This document shows positions 42,278 through 51,589 of a stretch of 64,000 nucleotides of DNA, one piece after another. The DNA comes from Carpediemonas membranifera (Eukaryota; Fornicata), in assembly GCA_019828565.1 (NCBI GenBank), contig JAHDYR010000038.1:1240001-1304000 (forward strand), in the 5' to 3' direction. The position numbers and the translations under genes were made by a program. Below the pieces are notes generated by a model that saw only the letters and a program-made list of their open reading frames with translations, ran no database searches and was not told the DNA's origin. The number at the start of each line of letters is the position of its first letter. Positions within the stretch are counted from its first letter, which is position 1.

Positions 42278-43699
42278 TTACTGCCCGATCCCATCTATCA
42301 GCAGCATTGCCTCCCTAGTCGAGGTCATTGCCTCTGGCCCCACCGGTCCCTCCAGTCGGGCCGACAGAAGCAGCCGCACGCTGTCGAGCGTGTCATCCAC
42401 ATAGCCCCTGCTCGTTCGAATGAGTACTGATATAATCTTAGCGCACGCAGTCAGGATTTCCTCGTCGGCAGTTGGCAACTCGTGCATGACAAGTTGGATC
42501 AGATGACGAGCCGTGGAGCGGTCGAGAGACATCTCTCTGAGCTCAGTTGTGCTAACATATCTTAAAAACGCACCTCTGACGTGATTCGACTCTGTTGAAG
42601 TCACGACACGCATTGCCTCGAAGAAAGACGCCTTGCCCCAAAGCGCCCCCGCCTGAGCCAGGTCCCGTCTTGCTCTCAGAAGCAGCTGGTATCTTTCCTG
42701 CAGCGATACGAGCGACTCCGCTACCCTGAGGCCGACTGACTCGCCGGGGGTAGCCCGATCGCCTCTGGGCGGCGTGGCCGGGCGATCAGGCGACTGTTGT
42801 TGAGTCGATGTCAGCTCAGTCACCCCGAGCGGGTCGACTACCGGCTCACCAATGCGTATTACCCTGCCCGATCGCTTGTCCCGGCTGAGGATGAACGCAT
42901 ATAGTGCGTTGCCCTGAGCCATGGCAGCGACGACTCCGCCGATGTCCGTCTTGTGAGAGAGCAGCTCTGACCCGTCCCACATCGACAAAGACTTGCCCCC
43001 ACAGCATATGAGCCCGTCTGGCGTGAACCCGAGGGCTTCGATCCCACCAGGCACAGCATTGGTGCGGGTACCGGCCTTCCAGTTGCCGACGTCCCAGCAG
43101 CGGGCCATGCGGTCGCCCGAGGAGACCATCACCACCCTACCCGCAGGGTGGAGGGCGACCGACTTCACCGGGGGCCGGTGTAGCATCTGTTGGAGCAGCG
43201 TCGGGGTCCCAGACTTGAGGTCGAAGATGGAGAGGGTACCGCTCTTCCCGCCAACTGCCAGCCAGTTATTGGGGGTGAGTGTGAGCGTCTCCACCCGTTC
43301 TGATATGTCCAGCCGGGCGATCTCCCGGCCCTGGCTGTTCCACACCCTGATGGGGTCAACCAGCGAACCGGTGGCAAATAGAGTCTGCGAAGGCGCCCAT
43401 GATGCAGCAGTGACTTCCACTCTGTGCTGGGGGTTGAGGGATTGCTGCGTCCCCGCTTGGAGGTCAAGGAGACGGAGAGCTCCGGTAACGTGGCCGACGA
43501 TCAGCTTCAGGGCTGGTGGCGGGCATAGTGAAAGAGTTGTGATGCCTGTCTTCAGCTGTGTCTCCAGCATGAGATCTCCTTGGGGATCGTAGACACAAAG
43601 AAGCCCATCGTCATCCCCAGTGGCCAAATAGCCTGGTTCAGTAATTGATACGCAGCGAATTGTTGTTTTGCCTGGTATTGAGAATATTTCATTGATCAT
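42278..43699 (-). CDS. katanin p80 (B1)-like WD40 protein
   Basis: About 473 aa from the Met at 43,699 (MINEIFSIPG); the frame is open further upstream to 43,822, but that part looks non-coding. The N-terminal ~290 residues form a WD40-type beta-propeller (blades such as GYLATGDDDGLLCVYDPQG, LFATGSLVDPIRVWNSQG, VVMVSSGDRMARCWDVG). A Pro-rich linker follows, then a helical C-terminal domain (about residues 320-470) resembling the con80 domain of katanin p80, which binds the p60 AAA ATPase and targets it to microtubules. Short but complete architecture. Divergent from the helicase gene, with only ~168 bp between starts. Assignment to katanin is by architecture and con80-like sequence; another WD40-con80 protein is possible. 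Confidence 0.65.
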   Translation of the reverse strand: MINEIFSIPGKTTIRCVSITEPGYLATGDDDGLLCVYDPQGDLMLETQLKTGITTLSLCPPPALKLIVGHVTGALRLLDLQAGTQQSLNPQHRVEVTAASWAPSQTLFATGSLVDPIRVWNSQGREIARLDISERVETLTLTPNNWLAVGGKSGTLSIFDLKSGTPTLLQQMLHRPPVKSVALHPAGRVVMVSSGDRMARCWDVGNWKAGTRTNAVPGGIEALGFTPDGLICCGGKSLSMWDGSELLSHKTDIGGVVAAMAQGNALYAFILSRDKRSGRVIRIGEPVVDPLGVTELTSTQQQSPDRPATPPRGDRATPGESVGLRVAESLVSLQERYQLLLRARRDLAQAGALWGKASFFEAMRVVTSTESNHVRGAFLRYVSTTELREMSLDRSTARHLIQLVMHELPTADEEILTACAKIISVLIRTSRGYVDDTLDSVRLLLSARLEGPVGPEAMTSTREAMLLIDGIGQ

Positions 43700-43867
43700 A
43701 TAGCGGTGTTGTCTCGTGTATTTCGGCAGAAGTATCGTTTGCCATAAAATGCGAAATAGCGAAATGCCGTGAAATCGTCTCATTGAGTGTGAACTCAGCC
43801 TTACGCAGCTTAAATCTTCCAAATTGCAGCTTTTGATTGTTTCGCAGTTTAGCCTTGCAACGCGTTG
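43700..43867. promoter_or_regulatory. short divergent intergenic region, likely bidirectional promoter
   Basis: Separates the start codons of the katanin-like and helicase genes. AT-richer than the coding flanks, with T-rich/A-rich stretches (43,730-43,760 and 43,810-43,850). No TATA box or defined initiator could be assigned. Inferred only from gene orientation. Confidence 0.4.
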
Positions 43868-46800
43868 ATGGACGATCTGCTTGACGTTCTGAGCCCTTCA
43901 CCAAGAAAGGCTCCTGAGGTCAAGAGTGCATTGAAGCGCGATAATGTATCCAGCGAGTTTGATGGTCTTCAAGCCACCGTAGCGTCGCTCTGTATGAATC
44001 TCCCGATTATCCGCGATGTTCCCCAGAGCAAGTACTATGACTCCACAGGGAATGAAGTAACCGACAAGACTAAGGTGTGCAAGCACCAGGTGGCCTTCCC
44101 CGCCTCCATGCGTTCTCTTGTCGAGCAGCTCCCCGAGGACGATGCCGTCTTCACGCTCCCCCGGCCCACAGGCATGGCCAAGGAGTTCCCCTTCGAGCTT
44201 GACCCCTTCCAGGTTCAGGCCATCAGTGCGGTCTCCCGTAACGAGTCTGTGCTCGTCTCGGCCCACACCAGCGCGGGTAAGACCGTGGTGGCCGAGTATG
44301 CGATCGCCCAGGCCCTAAAAAACAACCAGAAGATAGTGTACACGTCCCCTATCAAGGCGCTCTCGAACCAGAAGTACTTCGACCTCTGCAACCTGTACAA
44401 GGACGACGACGCCATCGAGATCGGCCTCATGACGGGCGACACGACTATCTACGACCCCCTTCGCACCCAGGTCCTGGTCATGACCACCGAGATCCTCCGC
44501 GACCTCCTCTACCGCGGCGACGACACGATGCGGAACACGGCGTGGGTGGTGTTCGACGAGGTGCACTACATGCGGGACGCCGAGCGGGGCGTGGTGTGGG
44601 AGGAGACCATGATACACCTGCCGCAGGAGACACGGTGCGTGTTCCTGTCGGCCACCATCCCCAACGCGGCCCAGTTCGCGGGTTGGTTCTGCTCGCTACA
44701 CGACACGCGCGCGTCGGCGGCCACGTCGCCTGCGAAACCAGCCACGCCTGGGTTAGAAACTGCCCCACAGGCCAGATTGAAGCCGTGCCACGTGATTTAC
44801 ACTGAATATCGACCCACCCCGCTCCTCATGTATATCCCAACGATGATTACCTCCCCTAACGGCTCAAGGAAGGTCCCTGAGCTCAAGTGCATCCAGGATG
44901 AGACTGGGGCGTTCCAGGAGGAGAAGTTCAAGGCGGCCATGGCGTTCCTCTCCCAGTCAGGCAAGGAGAGCAGTCGGCCCGACCGGATGGGGTCGGGCAA
45001 GACGGACATGGAGCAGCTCAAGATGATCGTACGCGCCCTGGCACACAGGAAGGTGGACGATAACGGGCACAGGGCGGATGCTATGGGCCTGCCGATCATC
45101 GTCTTCGGGTTCAGCAAGCAGGAGGTGGAGAACAACGCCAGGGATCTCATGAAGGCCTTCAGACCAGGCCCAGGCAGCAGGAGTCAGCTGGGGGTGACCG
45201 ACGAGGACAGGGCGAGGATCGTCGAGCTCTACGACCATGCCGTGACCCAGCTCCCTGAGGACACGCGACACATTGAGTCGGTCAGAGCGGCCAGGAATAT
45301 TTTCATGGCAGGCATAGGGATACACCATAGCGGGCTGCTCCCCACGATGAAGGAGCTGACGGAGATGCTCTTCGGCATGGGCCTCCTAAAAGTGCTCTTT
45401 GCCACCGAGACGTTCGCTATGGGACTGAACATGCCGGCACGGACCGTGATCTTCTCCGCGGTGTCCAAGTGGGACGGAATCCAGCGCCGTTTACTCTCCA
45501 GCGGTGAGTACATTCAGATGGCAGGCAGGGCGGGTCGTCGGAACGTTGATGACTTCGGAAGAGTCATTACGATGATCTCTGAATCTATTTCTGACAAGGA
45601 GTGTCGCGATATGATTGCCGGCCAGGCGGATGACCTTGATTCATCCTTCCACGTCACCTATTCGATGCTCATCAAGCTCATTTCCAACGCTGACGAAGAG
45701 ACCATCGACCATCTTCTGGCCAACACCTTCCTGCAGTTCCAGGCCAGGGCCAGGGTGCAGGCCATCGCCACGGAGCTCGACGACCTCCTTGAAAATTCAG
45801 AGTCGGTGCAGTTTAAGGCCAGTGAAACGACGAGAGCACTGTTTGCAGCCTATGAGAGGCTCGATAGCACGCGGGCTGCGGCCCAGGCTGCTCTGACCCC
45901 GCTGCTAGTGGACAAGCACAAGGCGCAGCAGGTGTCCTCGAACAAACGAGACCGATCCCACCGCAAGGGCGAGTCCAAGCTCTTAGGGCGGGCCGTGTTC
46001 GTCCAGCAGGGCGTGCATCCCCTTGGCTGGGGTCTTGTGCTGTCCCAGAGTCGTCTGGGCGATGTGACCGTCATTCTCCGCACCGAGGACGGCGACAGAA
46101 CGCGCTACTCTCTCAGTTCCGTCCCCCTTGCGGCCATTGCTCACGTGTCCGGCTGGGCACTCCGCACTGATCTCGACGGGGCGCGTGACGAGGCTGCTTG
46201 GGCCACTCTACACGAGAAGATGGTCCGGCAGCTCTTCAACCAGTGCCCCCTGGAAGTCGGCCAGAAGAAGCACGGCAAGTGTGGGTCAGACGACGCCCAG
46301 GGGTCCTTACCACCCTTCGACACTGTCGGGGCGGGTTGGTTGAAGGCGGCCGACACCCCGTTCAAACAGCCGACCGACGACCTCGAGCAGGCGTACCATG
46401 ATGCCCTGGAGGAAGCGGGAGACGCGGCACGGGAGGTCAGGAGGCAGTGGGGCAGATTGTGCATGGCTGAGGACGTCGACGAGCTCAAAGCCGAGCTCCT
46501 CGCGTACGGAGAGCAGAAGCGCCGCGACGCACGCATATCTGAACTCGCCGAGGAAGTCTCGACGTGCAACTCCGTTGTTCTCATGGACGACGTGACTAAG
46601 AAACGCCGGGTGCTCCTGGACATGGGCTATATCACGGTGGGCGGCGACATTAAGAAGAAGGGGCTGTTCGCCAAGGAGGTCAACACCGCCAATGAAGTCC
46701 TCCTAACAGAGCTCATGTTCTCACACATCCTGGCCGAGCTGGACGTCCCCCAGGCCGCAGCGCTCCTCGCCACACTCATCGATGAGACCGAGAGCAAGGA

Positions 46801-47212
46801 CGACGAGCCTGTGACATCTGACACTGTGCTCCTCGAGGCTATCGCCAAGGTGCAGGGGATGGCCGGGCAGGTCGGCGCGGCCATGCAAAAGGCGGGGGTC
46901 GACACGAGCGCGGAAGAGTTTACCAAGCAGTCTGTCCACACGGCGTGCGTGGGGCTCGTCAAAGACTGGGCGTCGGGCAAGACGCTGCGGGAGTGCCTGG
47001 ATAGCCCTGGCAACACCACCACCGCCTTCTCGTACGAGGGAACTATCGTCCGGGTGCTGCGGCGGCTCGTGGTGCTTCTACAGCAGCTCAACGATGCTTG
47101 CACACATGTGATGAATCTTGGCGTTGGGAACGACGTGCAGCAGAAGATCGCGGATGTCATCGTGGCGGTTCAGAGGGACGTGGTCAGTATGGAGAGCCTA
47201 TATACATGGTAA
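43868..47212 (+). CDS. MTR4: Ski2/Mtr4-family DExH RNA helicase
   Basis: 1,114 aa from the ATG at 43,868. Two RecA domains: Walker A AHTSAGKT (~residues 131-138), TSPIKALSNQKY, DEVH box FDEVHYM (~230), LSATIPNA, the helicase C-terminal motifs, GLLPTMKE, ATETFAMGLNMPARTV and QMAGRAGRR (~549). After the winged-helix region, an inserted arch with a KOW-like segment (GRAVFVQQGVHPLGWGLVL..., ~710-765) and a helical DSHCT C-terminus. Together these indicate the nuclear exosome cofactor Mtr4 or its cytoplasmic relative Ski2, ATP-driven 3'-5' unwinders that feed RNA to the exosome. The short N-terminus and compact arch favour Mtr4, but the subfamily call is tentative. No intron needed. Confidence 0.9.
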   Translation: MDDLLDVLSPSPRKAPEVKSALKRDNVSSEFDGLQATVASLCMNLPIIRDVPQSKYYDSTGNEVTDKTKVCKHQVAFPASMRSLVEQLPEDDAVFTLPRPTGMAKEFPFELDPFQVQAISAVSRNESVLVSAHTSAGKTVVAEYAIAQALKNNQKIVYTSPIKALSNQKYFDLCNLYKDDDAIEIGLMTGDTTIYDPLRTQVLVMTTEILRDLLYRGDDTMRNTAWVVFDEVHYMRDAERGVVWEETMIHLPQETRCVFLSATIPNAAQFAGWFCSLHDTRASAATSPAKPATPGLETAPQARLKPCHVIYTEYRPTPLLMYIPTMITSPNGSRKVPELKCIQDETGAFQEEKFKAAMAFLSQSGKESSRPDRMGSGKTDMEQLKMIVRALAHRKVDDNGHRADAMGLPIIVFGFSKQEVENNARDLMKAFRPGPGSRSQLGVTDEDRARIVELYDHAVTQLPEDTRHIESVRAARNIFMAGIGIHHSGLLPTMKELTEMLFGMGLLKVLFATETFAMGLNMPARTVIFSAVSKWDGIQRRLLSSGEYIQMAGRAGRRNVDDFGRVITMISESISDKECRDMIAGQADDLDSSFHVTYSMLIKLISNADEETIDHLLANTFLQFQARARVQAIATELDDLLENSESVQFKASETTRALFAAYERLDSTRAAAQAALTPLLVDKHKAQQVSSNKRDRSHRKGESKLLGRAVFVQQGVHPLGWGLVLSQSRLGDVTVILRTEDGDRTRYSLSSVPLAAIAHVSGWALRTDLDGARDEAAWATLHEKMVRQLFNQCPLEVGQKKHGKCGSDDAQGSLPPFDTVGAGWLKAADTPFKQPTDDLEQAYHDALEEAGDAAREVRRQWGRLCMAEDVDELKAELLAYGEQKRRDARISELAEEVSTCNSVVLMDDVTKKRRVLLDMGYITVGGDIKKKGLFAKEVNTANEVLLTELMFSHILAELDVPQAAALLATLIDETESKDDEPVTSDTVLLEAIAKVQGMAGQVGAAMQKAGVDTSAEEFTKQSVHTACVGLVKDWASGKTLRECLDSPGNTTTAFSYEGTIVRVLRRLVVLLQQLNDACTHVMNLGVGNDVQQKIADVIVAVQRDVVSMESLYTW

Positions 47213-47414
47213 TTATCCTTATGTAAAGCGGATTATGGTCAGCCTGGGATGATAGGGGGTCGTGCAGAGAGTGCTCATGTCACAGCGGGCAGTCCGCATC
47301 ACAGGACTCCAGGGGCCCGATGATAGCCTCTGGGTAGGCTGTTCTCATGGAATCTGCCGAAGTCTCATGGAATCTGGTGCAGGATAATTTTGGATTCGCC
47401 CACGCACACGTGTA
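47213..47414. other. intergenic region
   Basis: 200 bp with no gene. Contains a short direct repeat, TCTCATGGAATCTG, at about 47,343-47,356 and 47,363-47,376, just upstream of the saposin-like gene. Confidence 0.5.
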
Positions 47415-48086
47415 ATGCTCAACAAATCGATCCTGCTACTTTTCCTTGCTACTCTCGTCCTTGCTGGACGCCCAGAGCTCCATCGCATGAGAGATGCCTC
47501 ATTTACCGCTGAAAACGACCGCCCCAGAGTTCTACTGTCCCATGAACCTCATTTCCACCACCTTGAACGCCGTTTGGAAGGCTGTAAGGCAATAGTCGCG
47601 GAGATTACTGACCTGATTTCCGATATTCCCGCACTTGTCGAGAATATCACGCTTCTTGCCGATGCTCTCCCTTCCGTATGCTCAAACCTGGCGGAGCCCT
47701 GCGCCCGCAACTGCCCCTTCTTCATAGAGCGTCACCTCGACCAGCTAGTGTCCTCTATCGTCAACGGCGGTAATATGACGGCCGTATGCGACGCCCCGAG
47801 ACGCCTGCCCCGCCACGCCATGACACGCGGCGATGAACAGTGTCCGGCCAGAAAGCACTGCGAGGAGCTTGTTGCCATACTTACGGACTACATGAATGAG
47901 CACCCCAAGTCCAGTGAGGATGAGATCGCCACCTTCATGTCATCACTCTGTCCCAAGGACGCCACGGGTTGCGCGAGGTTCCTTAGTAAGCATGCCGACG
48001 CCATCGCCAAGTTCGCGTACAGTAACCCTGACGGCATCGCCCAGATCTGCACCCACGCTCACGCCCGGCGGGCCTGGCGCCAGTAA
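47415..48086 (+). CDS. secreted saposin-like protein
   Basis: 223 aa starting at ATG 47,415. Residues 1-18 are a signal peptide (Lys then a Leu-rich core ending LVLAG). Two saposin B-like units follow: the first around residues 55-125 with Cys in EGCKAIV, LPSVCSNL, EPCARNCPFF and TAVCDAP; the second around 140-215 with CPARKHCEEL, SSLCPKDATGC and AQICTHA. Both have the amphipathic-helix spacing of saposin/amoebapore-like domains, which interact with lipids in lysosomes or lyse membranes of prey. A free-living phagotroph would use such a protein in digestion, alongside the cathepsin encoded nearby. Function beyond lipid binding is inference. Confidence 0.75.
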   Translation: MLNKSILLLFLATLVLAGRPELHRMRDASFTAENDRPRVLLSHEPHFHHLERRLEGCKAIVAEITDLISDIPALVENITLLADALPSVCSNLAEPCARNCPFFIERHLDQLVSSIVNGGNMTAVCDAPRRLPRHAMTRGDEQCPARKHCEELVAILTDYMNEHPKSSEDEIATFMSSLCPKDATGCARFLSKHADAIAKFAYSNPDGIAQICTHAHARRAWRQ

Positions 48087-48171
48087 TAAAAACAGCTCAA
48101 AAAACATCACGTGAGCCCATAGGTCATAATTTAAAGCTAAGTGTGGCATTAAGTCATGCGAGTCATCGCAA

Positions 48172-51135
48172 TTAATCGCCCAGACCCCGCAGCGTCACCG
48201 CCCACACGTTGTTAGCATCCAGCACCGATGTGTCCACAAACTGCTCGTGGAAAACTGGCCCATATCGCCTGACAACCATCTTCACGCCCCCAGAAAGCGG
48301 GTCTCCCACCGCATAGTCGTCCGAGTCGAACGAGCGCGGGTCAGTGTCTGCCTCAATGAGCACAGTGCCGACGTCCTGGCCAACGGGGTCAGTGCCGAGC
48401 AGCTCCTGGCAGGCGGCGTCTGCGGCAATGATCTGTCCGCTGTCCCCGACCACCATCACTCCGACAAGGGAATCCTCGACCGTCGGTCCCGCGTGTTGAA
48501 TCGTCGAAGATTGCATGTTGAGACCAGACGCGATGGAGTTGATCTTTCCATGCACGGATAGCCCGGACGGTTGGGGTGGGGCCATGGCGTTGGACGGGGC
48601 GATGGAGTTGGACCTAACTGAGAGGGCAGGGCTGTGCAGCACGCTGAGGCCTCGGCTCCCGTATTCACTGGGGGTAGGGTGCATGTGGAAGGAAAAGTGC
48701 TTGGCGATGCGGAGGTGGCCGGCAGCTATTGACCGCTGGACGTCGATGGGGAGCAGGTGGAGTACGGGCTCGGCTGCCAGGTACTGTGCCCGCTTGTTGA
48801 GGTACTGCAGGGTGCAGGCTAGGAACACTGTCACCTGGCCAAGGCAGCCGAGGACAACGACGGCGATGAGGACCAACGCGATAACTACACAGAAGCTGAT
48901 GTGACACTCGGCTATGAGGGCGGTGGCTTCGCGGCAGGCTTGTGCCAGGTCGACCTCGCCGACGTCCCAGACCTGGCCAAACGTGGCAGAGTCGAGAGTC
49001 ATCTTGGCAGGGTCAAAAATGAGCGCTTCAAAATGGAACGACCACTTCTCTAGGACTGTTTCCATGCCGGCCTCGAGGGCGGGGGGCGAGGGGGTGTACG
49101 AGGGGTGGGGCATCGGCCATACGGCGGCGCCGGTGCTGTCCACGCAGCTCCCCGCTGTCCGAATGCATTTCTTGGTGAAGTAAAGATGGTCGAGGTCGGC
49201 AAGCCGGGCGGTGTCGACGAAAACTCTGATGAGGTCGTCTAGGGTGCTCAGGCAGGAGTGGTGGAGCGCCCACATCGTGTCGATCTTGGAGGTGACCGAG
49301 TCGATCAGCTTGCCCGGGTCGTCCCGTGTGTTCAAATCTGATTGGAGATTTGATGGGTCCGGAAGTGGATATGAATCAAGTCCGAGTGCAAGCTCGCGGC
49401 CGTCGAACCTGAGCTCGTGCATCACTGACTCCCGCAGAATAGAGTCTGACAGTTTCCCAGTGAAGACGGCCGTGGCCTCGAACACTAACCGGGTGCCAAA
49501 GAGAGTGGCAAAGATGGAAACAAACATCGTGAGCGTGCCCATGGTGACTAGGACGAGAAGGGCGGTGTTTCCGTGTTGTCTCTTCAGCCGATGGACATGA
49601 ATGGGGCCAAATGAAGTCAACTCGTCCCCTTTCTTGGCCATTGAGCCAAGTGCTTGCACTTTTCGCAGGAGAGCTCGGGTTCGACTCTCTCTTGTGACAA
49701 TTTTTCTCACTAGGGGGGTCCTGTCGCTGTCGGTGAGGGTGCCGGAAAGTGGCCGTGCCGGAATGTCGACTGCCGGAAAAACCATGACGGTCGAATCATC
49801 AGTCGCCTTCGGTGACAACAGAGCGGTTGAAGAATATCCCGCAGCATCTAGAAAATCGACCAAATTATCGAACGGCAGCTGGTCTGACCGTTCGAACCGG
49901 CTGACAAGGACCACAAGTCTTGAAACAAGTCTGGCCGGCGTCCTCGCGATCGGACCCAGGCAGAGTGCCAGTGGGAGCAGGGAAGCTCCGATGATCAGCA
50001 GCCCCGCGGCGTACAGGAGGCCCAGGGCCACCCGGTACCAGAGTTCAACGGACTTGGCCGTGTCACTGTGGTCCTTGACGCCCTCGAACAGCGTGCTACC
50101 GCTAAGTAGCGGGGTTCCTGCAGCTACAGATGTGGTGATCAGTTGTATGTCGGAATTATTGGCAACCATGGGGCTCGAACCCACGCCTAAAGCGTGTGCG
50201 GCTGAGGCAACTCGACTAGCAGCAGAGTTGATAGTTCTGGTGGACCAGTACGGCGTTGGGTTTGGACCATCGGATGCCGGGTAATCCAGGTATGTGACGA
50301 CAGCTGTGAGCGGGAATAGAGTGGTAAACCAATCCTTCGAGATGTAGAAAGATTGCTTCAGATTCGGCGATATTTGTTTCAGATCATCGTGATATCTGTC
50401 CTCTAACGACACCTGCTTACTAGTGTCATTTGTGTGCCACACGCCGGCGTCCGCCAGCTCGAGCGACCGGCCAGCTAGTGCCGTGAGGGCCAAGTCAAGT
50501 CTGAGCTGAGCGGGGCGTGCACCGTGTGCTACAACGAGTGGGGATAAGATGCAGGGCACTAGGGCCAGTAGGAATAGACAGCACATGAGGGAGCACGAGC
50601 ATGCTGCGGCATAGGCTACGCGGTGCTTGTATACTAAGAGATACTTGCTGTTGAGGTGGGAGAAAGAGGAGGTGAAGAGCGGTGAGGACGTGGACCACGG
50701 GGCAGGCGGGAAGTTGACCATAGCTGACGTAGAGCTGTCTCTTCGGCGCATCTGTGTGGCTTCGCCGTACCAACGGCGTGAGGCGGGGAGGTCTCCACGA
50801 AAGAGGTAGTTGAAGCGGCTGTAGTTATAGAGAACGTCCGCTGAATGGTGGTAGATGATCTTAAGCTCCTTGTACTTGGCATCTAATGCTTCTATCCTCT
50901 TGGCAAGAACGTTTGCGCTGTTAACAAGCTCAAGGTTCGTTCGCGTCGAATGAACGTCGCGAATGGAATGCGCAATCGCTATCTCTTCCTCTTCGCATTC
51001 AATGAGCGCCTCTGATTGCTCATTATTCATGAAGAGCGTTGAGACGTTCTCGACCTCGACAGATCTCGAAATAGTCTCAACCCAGATCTCAGGGGATAAC
51101 ACCATCACAGGCACAGGAGCGTCATGTATGCGCAT
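48172..51135 (-). CDS. multi-pass membrane protein with TmcB-like N-terminus and PAS-like domain
   Basis: 987 aa. The N-terminal cytosolic region (about 75-125) has KELKIIYHHSADVLYNYSRFNYLF, resembling the TPR-like repeat of the TmcB/TmcC (tiny macrocyst) family. Four hydrophobic segments lie near residues 172-200, 368-395, 523-550 and 743-770. They enclose two large loops: the first of about 170 residues, the second about 190 residues with several Cys. The C-terminal region (about 885-980) is PAS-like (VGVMVVGDSGQIIAADAACQELLG...), ending in FHEQFVDTSVLDANNVWAV. In protists this layout often precedes a cyclase; none follows here. Probably a sensor of the plasma or an internal membrane. The start is the first ATG at 51,135, though the family is often longer N-terminally. 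Confidence 0.65.
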   Translation of the reverse strand: MRIHDAPVPVMVLSPEIWVETISRSVEVENVSTLFMNNEQSEALIECEEEEIAIAHSIRDVHSTRTNLELVNSANVLAKRIEALDAKYKELKIIYHHSADVLYNYSRFNYLFRGDLPASRRWYGEATQMRRRDSSTSAMVNFPPAPWSTSSPLFTSSFSHLNSKYLLVYKHRVAYAAACSCSLMCCLFLLALVPCILSPLVVAHGARPAQLRLDLALTALAGRSLELADAGVWHTNDTSKQVSLEDRYHDDLKQISPNLKQSFYISKDWFTTLFPLTAVVTYLDYPASDGPNPTPYWSTRTINSAASRVASAAHALGVGSSPMVANNSDIQLITTSVAAGTPLLSGSTLFEGVKDHSDTAKSVELWYRVALGLLYAAGLLIIGASLLPLALCLGPIARTPARLVSRLVVLVSRFERSDQLPFDNLVDFLDAAGYSSTALLSPKATDDSTVMVFPAVDIPARPLSGTLTDSDRTPLVRKIVTRESRTRALLRKVQALGSMAKKGDELTSFGPIHVHRLKRQHGNTALLVLVTMGTLTMFVSIFATLFGTRLVFEATAVFTGKLSDSILRESVMHELRFDGRELALGLDSYPLPDPSNLQSDLNTRDDPGKLIDSVTSKIDTMWALHHSCLSTLDDLIRVFVDTARLADLDHLYFTKKCIRTAGSCVDSTGAAVWPMPHPSYTPSPPALEAGMETVLEKWSFHFEALIFDPAKMTLDSATFGQVWDVGEVDLAQACREATALIAECHISFCVVIALVLIAVVVLGCLGQVTVFLACTLQYLNKRAQYLAAEPVLHLLPIDVQRSIAAGHLRIAKHFSFHMHPTPSEYGSRGLSVLHSPALSVRSNSIAPSNAMAPPQPSGLSVHGKINSIASGLNMQSSTIQHAGPTVEDSLVGVMVVGDSGQIIAADAACQELLGTDPVGQDVGTVLIEADTDPRSFDSDDYAVGDPLSGGVKMVVRRYGPVFHEQFVDTSVLDANNVWAVTLRGLGD

Positions 51136-51195
51136 GGGCCGAGGTGGTGCGCGGAGTCCCGATTGATTCTGGGTCGTTAAGAATTGGTATTGCCA

Positions 51196-51471
51196 TCAAT
51201 GCCATTCAGCGTTGTCGGGAAGCTTTGTGCAGACATGAATCGGCAGGGGCGCCGGAGGATGCTTGAATAACGCGCCTGTGTGCTGGTTCAGCTCCACGAC
51301 CGGGTCTGATGGCATGATGGCACGGCCCAGGTCCGGCGCCACGACTAGGGTCTGATACATCCTGGCCCGCCTGGTCTGCCAGGTCTGATCTCTCCGATGG
51401 ATGAGCAGCGGGCTCGACTGGGACTCCAAGTTGACCGAGAGTTGCTTTGGAGTGAAGATGATGGGCGTCAT
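51196..51471 (-). CDS. hypothetical protein, 91 aa
   Basis: Complete open frame with an ATG start (MTPIIFTPKQLSVNL) and stop, between the PAS membrane protein and the cathepsin gene. Basic, moderately hydrophobic, with Pro-rich C-terminus (HPPAPLPIHV) and no recognisable domain, signal or membrane segment. I do not recognise it. It sits 61 bp upstream of the PAS gene in the same direction, and might be a separate gene, or chance. Confidence 0.35.
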   Translation of the reverse strand: MTPIIFTPKQLSVNLESQSSPLLIHRRDQTWQTRRARMYQTLVVAPDLGRAIMPSDPVVELNQHTGALFKHPPAPLPIHVCTKLPDNAEWH

Positions 51472-51589
51472 TTGGACCTGATCTCAGTGCAAACGGGCTC
51501 CTTTTACTATTTTAGATGCGATTGCGTCCTGTACCACTTCTTGTGAACCCACTCCTTGGTTCGCACCTTCTTTTGCTTACATCGAAACG
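51472..51589. promoter_or_regulatory. divergent intergenic region upstream of cathepsin gene
   Basis: 118 bp between two divergently oriented starts. A TTTTACTATTTTAGATG stretch (51,504-51,520) is the only AT-rich part. Promoter role inferred only from position. Confidence 0.3.

Noticed and set aside
49601..50284. 227-aa plus-strand frame opposite the PAS membrane protein
   Set aside because: Antisense shadow in GC-rich coding DNA with no domain; the minus frame has coherent membrane segments and a PAS-like end.
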